Below, in pieces: positions 1 through 6,824 of a DNA stretch of 64,000 nucleotides; the first letter of the stretch is position 1; the number at the start of each line of letters is the position of its first letter. The translations under genes were made by a program, and so were the position numbers. This DNA comes from CBDCWA01 sp965223255 (lineage in GTDB: Bacteria; Pseudomonadota; Alphaproteobacteria; Rhizobiales; Hyphomicrobiaceae), in the NCBI GenBank assembly GCA_965223255.1, contig CBDCWA010000004.1, positions 2,232,001 through 2,296,000 of the forward strand, given 5' to 3'. The notes under the pieces are model-generated. The model worked only from the letters and a program-made list of their open reading frames with translations. It was not told the DNA's origin and searched no databases.

Positions 1-414
1 AAGGATCTGGTGCCCGATCTCACCAATTTCTTTGCCCAGCACCGGTCTATTGAGCCCTGGCTCAAGACAGCGACCCCAACTCCGCCCGGTGAGTGGCGGC
101 AATCTCGCGATGACCGGGAAAAACTCGACGGGCTTTACGAGTGCATCCTGTGCGCCTGCTGTTCGACGTCATGCCCAAGCTATTGGTGGAATCAGGACCG
201 GTATTTGGGGCCCGCAATCCTGCTTCAGGCTTATCGTTGGATTAACGACAGCCGCGATGAAGCGACTGGCGAGCGCCTGGACAATTTGGAAGATCCGTTC
301 CGCCTCTATCGCTGTCATACAATAATGAATTGCGCCAAGGCGTGTCCAAAGGGTCTCAACCCCGCCAAAGCCATCGCCGAAATAAAGAAACTGATGGTCC
401 AGCGCCGCGTTTAA
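1..414 (+). CDS. sdhB: Succinate dehydrogenase iron-sulfur subunit, C-terminal part (5' end outside window)
   Basis: This is the C-terminal half of the iron-sulfur subunit of succinate dehydrogenase (complex II), which passes electrons from FAD on SdhA to the membrane quinone. The reading frame is open from base 1, so the N-terminal [2Fe-2S] domain lies upstream of the window. Visible are the two cysteine clusters of the C-terminal domain, CILCACCSTSCP (the Cys-rich motif) and CHTIMNCAKACPKGLNP, which bind the [4Fe-4S] and [3Fe-4S] centres. The ending with KAIAEIKKLMVQRR is typical of alphaproteobacterial SdhB. It fits the neighbouring TCA-cycle genes. Identification is firm; only the missing start limits the annotation. 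Confidence 0.96.
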   Translation, partial: KDLVPDLTNFFAQHRSIEPWLKTATPTPPGEWRQSRDDREKLDGLYECILCACCSTSCPSYWWNQDRYLGPAILLQAYRWINDSRDEATGERLDNLEDPFRLYRCHTIMNCAKACPKGLNPAKAIAEIKKLMVQRRV

Positions 415-489
415 GATTGCCGTGGCGGGTTTGTCAGGAATTAATTCTAATTAATCTCTGTAAACACATACGAATAACGGAAAATAATT

Positions 490-526
490 AAAGGCCAGAA
501 GCGCTATAAGCAGCTTCTGACCTTTT
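490..526. terminator. Probable bidirectional terminator between sdhB and the histone-like gene
   Basis: Bases 490-502 and 513-525 form a stem (AAAGG pairs with CCTTT, then one C/A mismatch, then CAGAAGC with GCTTCTG) with a ten-base loop, ending in TTTT on the + strand and flanked by A-rich sequence on the other side. It lies about 75 bases after the sdhB stop, between two converging genes. Confidence 0.6.
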
Positions 527-555
527 AGGATTGCCGACGAAGACGACCGAGTCGG

Positions 556-596
556 CAAAAATGGCCAGCGCCCCCGTCTGCCCGGAGGGGGCGCTG
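556..596 (-). terminator. Rho-independent terminator of the histone-like gene
   Basis: CAGCGCCCCC (566-575) pairs perfectly with GGGGGCGCTG (587-596), a ten-bp GC-rich stem with an 11-base loop. Read on the minus strand it begins 8 bases after the histone-like stop codon and is followed within a few bases by a TTTTT run (556-560). This is a textbook intrinsic terminator. Confidence 0.8.
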
Positions 597-604
597 TACA
601 AAAC

Positions 605-1069
605 TTACGCAGCCCGGCGCCGCTTAGCAGCCTTCTTGGCAGGCTTCTTCGCGCTGGCCTTACGAGCAGCCGGCTTACGAGCAGCCGCTGCCTTGCGCAC
701 GGTCGACTTGCGAGCCGTTGACTTACGTGCTGTCGACTTGCGGGCCGTTGACTTACGAGCCGTTGACTTGCGAGCCTTGGTCTTGCGAGCCGTCGACTTC
801 CGTGCTGCTGACTTGCGAGCCGCTGCCTTACGAGCAGGCTTACGAGCAGGCTTGCGAGCGACCTTCCGCTTCTTAGCGACAGGCTTACGAGCGACCTTCC
901 GCTTCTTAGCGGCAGGCTTACGAGCAACCTTCTTCTTTGCACTCTTACGAGCTGCCGGCTTCTTAGCAACCGCCTTACGGGTTACCTTCTTACGAGCCGG
1001 TGCCTTCCTCTTGGCAGGCTTCTTAGCCTTCTTTACTCTCGATACCTTCTTTTTCACTGCTTTAGCCAT
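605..1069 (-). CDS. Histone H1-like, Lys/Ala/Arg-rich nucleoid protein
   Basis: A 154-residue, extremely basic low-complexity protein made almost only of K, R, A, S, T, P and V. It resembles the C-terminal tail of eukaryotic H1 and bacterial H1-like proteins (AlgP/Hc1-type), which bind DNA and compact the nucleoid. Residues near the middle hold tandem five-residue KSTAR units (about five to six copies), encoded by a 15-bp imperfect DNA repeat, and earlier blocks of KRKVARKP repeats. The start at 1069 is chosen because a GGGAGA sequence lies just upstream and the protein then begins MAKAVKKKV; a longer frame reaching 1249 has no basis. The repeat tract should vary in copy number between strains. 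It has its own terminator and a palindrome upstream (1088-1105). Confidence 0.82.
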   Translation of the reverse strand: MAKAVKKKVSRVKKAKKPAKRKAPARKKVTRKAVAKKPAARKSAKKKVARKPAAKKRKVARKPVAKKRKVARKPARKPARKAAARKSAARKSTARKTKARKSTARKSTARKSTARKSTARKSTVRKAAAARKPAARKASAKKPAKKAAKRRRAA

Positions 1070-1604
1070 AGGTAGTCTCCCTCTTAAGTTCGAATCATTT
1101 CGAACAATAAAACCATGCGCAAATTCATTTGTTTTGTTGACAACGAATTTGATTCTCAGTGCTTTTTTTTCGCCAAATCGCACGGTCTGTTGCACGAAAT
1201 CATCAATTATTGAGTGTTTTTCGTGATTTACTATGCTTGAAATATACAAAGAATGAGGTCGTTACGATAAGTGTCTAACTACAATGAAAGCCTTCAGAGT
1301 CCAGAAATCATCAATTGATTATCTCAAAACAATAGAATTTGGCCTGTAATATTGATCGTTTTATAAATGAGATTTGGCACATTAAATTGGCTTGAATTTA
1401 AAGACGTTCAATAATTCTCGTTTTGAATTGCTGTAAATCAATCAGGAAGAGCTCACAGCCATTTTTACGCGAGAACCGAGTGCCCAATTCCAGTCAGAGC
1501 CAATTGCGTCCGGAAATCCTATCAATACCCTTATCGACAGCTTGACCAGGCGGCCATCGCCGGGTAGCCGGATGCGGGTCATCGTTGGATATAAAGAATA
1601 GGCC
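1070..1604. other. AT-rich intergenic region between divergent histone-like gene and zapE
   Basis: This stretch has no credible gene and is much more AT-rich than its surroundings. It must contain the promoters of both divergent genes. Apart from the palindrome at 1088-1105, it holds an inverted pair CACGAAA (1193-1199) / TTTCGTG (1219-1225) and a 13-bp direct repeat GAAATCATCAATT at 1196-1208 and 1304-1316. A short minus-strand frame (1442-1783) overlaps the start of zapE and is not credible. Confidence 0.6.
1088..1105. promoter_or_regulatory. Perfect 7-bp inverted repeat just upstream of the histone-like gene
   Basis: GTTCGAA (1088-1094) and TTCGAAC (1099-1105) are perfect inverted copies around TCAT. 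The repeat ends 19 bases upstream of the start codon at 1069. It could be a repressor operator or a hairpin in the leader RNA; the sequence cannot tell which. Confidence 0.4.
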
Positions 1605-2747
1605 ATGCAGCAAGAATACCTAAGCCGTCTCTCCTCGGGGCGCCTGGAGGCGGATCCGTCGCAGCTGGCCCTGGTTGAGCGCTTCGCCGAGCTTTCCAAA
1701 GCGCTCTCTCTCAAGGCTCCGCCAAAGACATTGTTGCGCGCTCTATTCGGACTTGGCACGCCGGAATGGAAGGCTGCGCCCACCGGACTCTACATCTATG
1801 GCCCTGTGGGGACCGGCAAAACGATGCTCATGGATCTCTTTTTTGATAACGTGAAATTTCAGCCGAAACAGCGTGCCCATTTTCATGAATTCATGGCGGA
1901 CGTTCATGATCGGATTGCCGCAGCCCGCAAATCCACACCCGGCGATCCAATACCCAAAGTGGGCAGCGCCATTGCCCGATCGGCCCGTCTATTGTGTTTT
2001 GATGAGCTGCATATCACGAACATCGCCGATGCCATGATCTTGGGCCGCCTCTTCGCCCAACTCTTCAAAGACGGCGTGACGGTGGTTTCAACCTCTAATA
2101 GCCATCCTGACGATCTCTATCACAACGGTCTCAATCGCGATCTGTTTTTGCCCTTCATAGCCATGGTTAGAGAGAACATGGAAGTGGTTGAACTTGCCGC
2201 AGCCAAGGACTTCCGCTTGCAAAAGCTGCAAGGGCGCCGGTTGTATTTTACGCCCGCCGATACCCATGCCAAAGCCGAGCTCGATGCATCTTTTACCGCC
2301 CTGACTGGTCTGCCACGGGGACGCCGGCGCGTTCTGGAGTTAAAGGGGCGTCGTCTGGTGGTGCCCGAAGCCGCAATGGGCGTTGCCCGGTTCACATTTG
2401 ACGATCTTTGCGAAAAGCCTTTAGGCAGTCTCGACTATCTGAGATTGGCGCATACCTTTCACACCGTCCTGATCGACAATATCCCGCGCCTAACACCTGA
2501 TCGGCGCAATGCCGCCCGCCGCTTTGTCAATTTGATAGACACGCTTTATGACTGCGGTGTCGGCTTGGTGGCCTCGGCCGACGCCGAACCGAACGAACTC
2601 TATACGGAAGGCGACAACGCAGTCCTTTTTGAACGTACTGCCAGCCGGCTATTCGAAATGCGTTCAGAGGCGTATTTGCGTGCCCGCCGCCGCGTGTCCA
2701 GCGCCGACGCTGAACAAACCCCGCCGGATTTGGAACCAGAGGCATAA
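1605..2747 (+). CDS. zapE: ZapE/AFG1-family AAA+ ATPase
   Basis: A 380-residue P-loop ATPase of the AFG1/ZapE family. In E. coli ZapE is linked to the FtsZ ring and cell division; mitochondrial AFG1 takes part in respiratory-complex protein quality control. Visible are the Walker A sequence GPVGTGKTMLMD near residues 65-76, the Walker B-type LLCFDELHI around residue 130, and the family sequence TVVSTSNSHPDDLYHNGLNR after it (sensor region). Length fits the family (about 350-390 residues). It lies upstream of mdh and the sucCDAB genes, the usual location in alphaproteobacteria. Start ATG at 1605 gives a normal N-terminus. Confidence 0.92.
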   Translation: MQQEYLSRLSSGRLEADPSQLALVERFAELSKALSLKAPPKTLLRALFGLGTPEWKAAPTGLYIYGPVGTGKTMLMDLFFDNVKFQPKQRAHFHEFMADVHDRIAAARKSTPGDPIPKVGSAIARSARLLCFDELHITNIADAMILGRLFAQLFKDGVTVVSTSNSHPDDLYHNGLNRDLFLPFIAMVRENMEVVELAAAKDFRLQKLQGRRLYFTPADTHAKAELDASFTALTGLPRGRRRVLELKGRRLVVPEAAMGVARFTFDDLCEKPLGSLDYLRLAHTFHTVLIDNIPRLTPDRRNAARRFVNLIDTLYDCGVGLVASADAEPNELYTEGDNAVLFERTASRLFEMRSEAYLRARRRVSSADAEQTPPDLEPEA

Positions 2748-3047
2748 CGCCTTAGCCAAAAGATCTCTGCGTCATCACCGCCAGTTAACGCCAACAAGGA
2801 CAATTAGCCCCAACCCGGTACTGTTGGATCTCGCTTGGGTTGAACCAATGCGCATTTCCGGCTAACCAACCGGCAGCCGCGATTATGCCGTTGGATCTAA
2901 CCGGTTTCCATGCCAATGAATACCAAAGCAATCTGTGAAGCCTTGAATGAGTTACGGGTACCGGTGCCGCGGGTCTGATTTTCAGTGGACATGGACCACA
3001 GGCTCAGCCATGTGGCTTAAGAATTAGGAATTTAGAGGAGCAATAAA
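2748..3047 (+). other. Intergenic region upstream of mdh
   Basis: A 300-base gap with no credible gene. It should contain the promoter of the mdh-led TCA gene group; a GAGGAG ribosome-binding site lies 7 bases before the mdh start. No clear hairpin with a T-run was seen. Confidence 0.5.
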
Positions 3048-4013
3048 ATGGCACGCAACAAGATCGCTCTTATCGGTGCCGGTATGATTGGCGGTACGTT
3101 GGCTCACCTGGTTGGCCTTAAGGAACTGGGCGACGTGGTCTTGTTCGACATTGCAGACGGTATTCCCGAGGGCAAATCGCTGGACATTGCTCAATCGGGC
3201 GCCGTCGAGGGCTTCGATTCCAATCTTAAGGGAACAACGGCCTACTCCGATATCGAAGGGGCCGATGTTTGTATCGTAACCGCCGGTGTGCCACGCAAGC
3301 CCGGCATGAGCCGCGATGATCTGCTTGGTATCAATCTCAAAGTCATGGAGCAAGTCGGTGCCGGCATTCGCAAGTACGCGCCGAACGCGTTGGTGATCTG
3401 CATCACCAATCCGCTGGATGCCATGGTCTGGGCGCTCCAGAAATTTTCCGGTTTGCCGCAAAATCAAGTGGTCGGCATGGCCGGTATCCTCGACACCGGG
3501 CGTTTCCGTCACTTCTTGGCTGACGAACTGAACGTATCAGTGGAGGATGTGACCGCTTTCGTTCTTGGCGGGCATGGCGACGATATGGTGCCGCTTGCAC
3601 GCTATTCGACCGTCGCCGGCATTCCGTTGCCCGATGTGGTCAAGATGGGTTGGCTGAGCCAGGACCGCCTCAATGCAATCATCGATCGGACTCGCAAGGG
3701 CGGCGGTGAAATTGTGGCGCTATTGAAGGCTGGCTCTGCCTATTATGCGCCAGCCTCATCGGCAATTCAGATGGCCGAGAGCTATCTCAAAGACAAGAAG
3801 CGCGTGTTGCCGTGCGCAGCTTTCCTGAACGGCGAATTCGGTGTGAAAGGTATGTATGTCGGCGTACCTGTGGTTATTGGTGCCGGCGGTGTCGAACGCA
3901 TTCTGGAGATTGATCTGAATTCGGAAGAGCGCGCCATGTTCACCAAGTCCGTAGCTTCCGTGAAGGGCTTGATCGATGCATGTGTTGGAATTGCGCCGCA
4001 GCTTGGCCAGTAG
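3048..4013 (+). CDS. mdh: Malate dehydrogenase (NAD-dependent)
   Basis: A 321-residue LDH-like malate dehydrogenase that interconverts malate and oxaloacetate with NAD in the TCA cycle. The N-terminal Rossmann loop GAGMIGG is at residues 11-17, the substrate-binding arginines lie in VPRKPGMSRDDLL (mobile loop), and the catalytic His is in LGGHGDDMVPL near residue 180. Length and motifs match the alphaproteobacterial MDH group. A strong GAGGAG site precedes the ATG. The following genes (ridA, sucC, sucD) run in the same direction with short gaps, so an operon is likely. Confidence 0.97.
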   Translation: MARNKIALIGAGMIGGTLAHLVGLKELGDVVLFDIADGIPEGKSLDIAQSGAVEGFDSNLKGTTAYSDIEGADVCIVTAGVPRKPGMSRDDLLGINLKVMEQVGAGIRKYAPNALVICITNPLDAMVWALQKFSGLPQNQVVGMAGILDTGRFRHFLADELNVSVEDVTAFVLGGHGDDMVPLARYSTVAGIPLPDVVKMGWLSQDRLNAIIDRTRKGGGEIVALLKAGSAYYAPASSAIQMAESYLKDKKRVLPCAAFLNGEFGVKGMYVGVPVVIGAGGVERILEIDLNSEERAMFTKSVASVKGLIDACVGIAPQLGQ

Positions 4014-4052
4014 CAATGTCTGTTTTCACAACGGGTTAATGATGAGGGAATT

Positions 4053-4436
4053 ATGTCTAATGGTGCAATAGAGGCACCGCCGCTAACGGCCATCGGCCCA
4101 TACGCGCTTGGCCGCAGAGCGGGCGAGCATATCTTCTTTTCCGGTCAGATCCCTCTTGATCCAGCCACCGGTAAGTTGGTGGAGGGCGGCGTTGAAGCCC
4201 AGACCGAGCAGGTCTTGCGAAACATTGCTACGCTGCTTGCCGCCGCCGGCCTGTCGAATGCCAATGTCATAAAGACAACGGTCTTCATGACCGACATGTC
4301 AGAATTTGCATCCATGAACAGTGTCTATGCCAAGCATTTCAGTGAGCCATATCCGGCGCGCTCGACGATAGGTGTGGCGGCGCTACCCCTTGGCGCCCGT
4401 GTCGAAATAGAGGTGATAGCATTCACCAACGTATAG
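4053..4436 (+). CDS. ridA: RidA-family enamine/imine deaminase
   Basis: A 127-residue RidA/YjgF/UK114 protein, which hydrolyses reactive 2-aminoacrylate-type enamines released by PLP enzymes to ketoacids and ammonia. The family signature is present: an IGPYALG start, FFSGQIPLDPATGKLV, and ARSTIGVAALPLGARVEIEVIA with the Arg that binds substrate carboxylate. The protein has the usual size. Its position between mdh and sucC is less usual, as these TCA genes are often directly adjacent; spacing (39 bases after mdh, 71 before sucC) allows one transcript. Confidence 0.92.
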   Translation: MSNGAIEAPPLTAIGPYALGRRAGEHIFFSGQIPLDPATGKLVEGGVEAQTEQVLRNIATLLAAAGLSNANVIKTTVFMTDMSEFASMNSVYAKHFSEPYPARSTIGVAALPLGARVEIEVIAFTNV

Positions 4437-4507
4437 ATCATGCCGGCATTAAGCCACTTCAATCGAATTAGTCCTTGGGATCTAAGAATCATCGAGTCGA
4501 GGTTCAG

Positions 4508-5707
4508 ATGAACATTCATGAGTACCAGGCCAAAGAGCTCTATCGTCAGTATGGCGTTCCAACATCGACCGGCCATCCTGCCTTCAGCGTCGAAGAAGCC
4601 GTTGCTGCGGCGGAAAAGCTGCCCGGGCCGGTTTGGGTTGTCAAAGCGCAGATTCATGCCGGCGGGCGCGGCAAAGGCAAATTCAAAGAGCCAGAGGCGG
4701 GCGAGAAGGGCGGTGTGCGCCTCGCGAAGTCCGTTGATGAAGTGCGCGAGTTTGCCGGCCAGATGCTGGGCAAGACTTTGGTCACAGTCCAAACCGGAGC
4801 TGCAGGACGGGTCGTCAATCGTCTTTATGTTGAAGAAGGCTCAGACATCGACCAAGAGTTTTATCTATCCGCACTCGTAGACCGCGCAACATCGCGCGTC
4901 TCTTTCATAGCCTCAACCGAAGGCGGCATGGATATCGAGCAGGTCGCACACGACACTCCGGAAAAGATCTTGACCATCTCAATCGACCCGGCATCGGGCT
5001 TCCAGCAATTCCATGGTCGCAAGATTGCATTTGCCCTGGGCCTCAAAGGCGACCAAGTCAAGCAATGTGTCGCCATGGTCGCCAACCTCTACAAGATGGT
5101 GATCGAAAAGGATATGAGCCTTCTCGAGATCAATCCGCTGGTGGTGACCAAGCAGGGAAATCTGATCGCGCTCGATGGCAAGATGAACTTCGACTCCAAC
5201 GCCCTGTTCCGCCAAAAGGACATCGTCGAGATGCGCGATTTCGACGAGGAAGACGAAAAAGAGATCGAAGCCTCGAAATATGATTTATCCTATATCGCGC
5301 TCGATGGAGAAATCGGCTGCATGGTCAACGGTGCCGGCCTTGCCATGGCAACGATGGATATAATCAAGCTCTATGGTATGGAGCCGGCGAATTTTCTCGA
5401 CGTCGGCGGTGGCGCGGGCCGTGACAAGGTGACGGCGGCATTCAAGATCATCACCGCCGATCCCAACGTCAAAGGGATCTTGGTCAATATCTTTGGCGGC
5501 ATCATGCGCTGCGATATCATCGCCGAGGGCGTGATCGCGGCGGTCAAGGAAGTTGGCTTGGAAGTTCCGTTGGTCGTGCGCCTTGAAGGCACCAATGTGT
5601 CACTCGGCAAACAGATCCTCAACGATAGCGGTCTTAGAATTGTCGCAGCAGACGATCTCGCTGACGCGGCCCAAAAGATCACCGACGAAGTCAGAAAGGC
5701 CGCGTAA
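4508..5707 (+). CDS. sucC: Succinyl-CoA ligase (ADP-forming) beta subunit
   Basis: A 399-residue ATP-grasp beta subunit of succinyl-CoA synthetase, which with SucD makes ATP (or GTP) from succinyl-CoA. It starts with the family-typical MNIHEYQAKELYRQYGVP; an in-frame upstream ATG at 4475 would add 11 unconserved residues, so 4508 is preferred. The ATP-grasp segment VVKAQIHAGGRGKGKFKEP and the C-terminal FLDVGGGAGRDKVTAAFKII / VNIFGGIMRCDIIAEG sequences are intact. It ends one base before the sucD start, showing translational coupling. Confidence 0.97.
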   Translation: MNIHEYQAKELYRQYGVPTSTGHPAFSVEEAVAAAEKLPGPVWVVKAQIHAGGRGKGKFKEPEAGEKGGVRLAKSVDEVREFAGQMLGKTLVTVQTGAAGRVVNRLYVEEGSDIDQEFYLSALVDRATSRVSFIASTEGGMDIEQVAHDTPEKILTISIDPASGFQQFHGRKIAFALGLKGDQVKQCVAMVANLYKMVIEKDMSLLEINPLVVTKQGNLIALDGKMNFDSNALFRQKDIVEMRDFDEEDEKEIEASKYDLSYIALDGEIGCMVNGAGLAMATMDIIKLYGMEPANFLDVGGGAGRDKVTAAFKIITADPNVKGILVNIFGGIMRCDIIAEGVIAAVKEVGLEVPLVVRLEGTNVSLGKQILNDSGLRIVAADDLADAAQKITDEVRKAA

Positions 5708-5708
5708 T

Positions 5709-6609
5709 ATGGCAATCCTTGTCGACAGAAATACAAAGGTAATCTGCCAGGGTATCACCGGCAGCCAGGGCACATTTCATACCATTCAAGCTATTGCCTA
5801 CAGCCCGAATACGGTTGGCGGCGTGACACCCGGAAAAGGCGGCACCGTGCATCCTGATGCCGGTCTGGCCAACGTCCCGATATTCGATACGGTCGCTGAA
5901 GCCAAGGCAAAGACGGGTGCGACCGCAAGCGCAGTCTACGTGCCGCCGCCATTTGCCGCCGATGCTATTCTTGAGGCAATCGATGCCGAAATCCCGCTCA
6001 TCGTGTGCATTACTGAAGGCATTCCGGTGATGGATATGATCAAGGTGAAGCGCGCACTGCAAGGCTCGAAGAGCCGGCTCGTCGGCCCCAACTGTCCCGG
6101 CGTCCTGACACCGGATCAATGCAAGATCGGCATTATGCCGGGCAACATTTTCACGCGCGGTCATGTCGGCATTGTATCGCGCTCCGGCACCCTGACCTAT
6201 GAGGCCGTCAAAGCAGACGACAGATGCGGGCCTGGGCCAATCAACGGCGGTAGGCCTAGGCGGTGATCCGGTCAAAGGAACGGAATTCACCGATGTCTTG
6301 GAGATGTTCCTGGCGGATAAGGATACGAACTCCATTATTATGATCGGCGAGATTGGCGGTGCTGCAGAGGAAGAGGCAGCCGAGTTCATCAAATCGGAGG
6401 CGGCCCGGGGTCGCAAAAAGCCGATGGCTGGATTTATTGCTGGCGTGACGGCCCCGCCGGGGCGGCGGATGGGCCATGCCGGCGCCATCATTTCTGGCGG
6501 TAAGGGCGGTGCTGGCGATAAGATAGAAGCGATGAAGTCGGCCGGCATAGCAATCGCGGATAGTCCGGCCTCACTTGGCACCACGCTTGCAGGCGTCTTG
6601 AAAGGATGA
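5709..6609 (+). CDS. sucD: Succinyl-CoA ligase alpha subunit, interrupted by a one-base frameshift
   Basis: The alpha subunit of succinyl-CoA synthetase, which binds CoA and carries the phosphorylated histidine. The first frame (5709-6266) covers the CoA-binding Rossmann part (CQGITGSQGTFHT, then GGVTPGKGG) but runs out of homology after GTLTYEAVK. The second frame (to 6609) continues with QTTDAGLGQSTAVGLGGDPV and includes GHAGAIISGGKGGAGDK with the active-site His. Joining the frames by removing one base within the AAAG at 6210-6213 gives a normal 299-residue protein. As written, the gene would give a 185-residue product without the catalytic His. Because SucCD is normally needed for a complete TCA cycle and everything else is conserved, a sequencing or assembly error is the more likely cause, but a true mutation cannot be ruled out. 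Confidence 0.9.
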
Positions 6610-6824
6610 TGGTCTCGAATCTGATCGACAGTGCCCGAGCGTTGGCGCCACCGTTGTTGTCCACGAGTTTTGATGCCAGACCCTGAAAACAAGGGTTGCA
6701 ATCCCTACATGCATGGGCGGATATCAAAGGCTGGCGCTGATTAATCAATCAGCGTCAAGAATTTACCCCGCTTTGCGAATAGCCGTGCACGTCAGGAACT
6801 AATTGAACAGGCCCAGGATTTGTC

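Noticed and set aside
451..969. Long minus-strand frame and a + frame (531-1226) across the histone-like gene
   Set aside because: Both are shadows of the repetitive Lys/Ala/Arg coding region, with repeat-driven amino acids; the H1-like frame is the only sensible protein.
1442..1783. 113-residue minus-strand frame at the start of zapE
   Set aside because: Overlaps the zapE coding region in antisense, no recognisable family and no plausible ribosome-binding site.
5691..6701. 336-residue minus-strand frame over sucD
   Set aside because: It is antisense to a conserved gene and has no recognisable protein family; the composition follows the sense strand.
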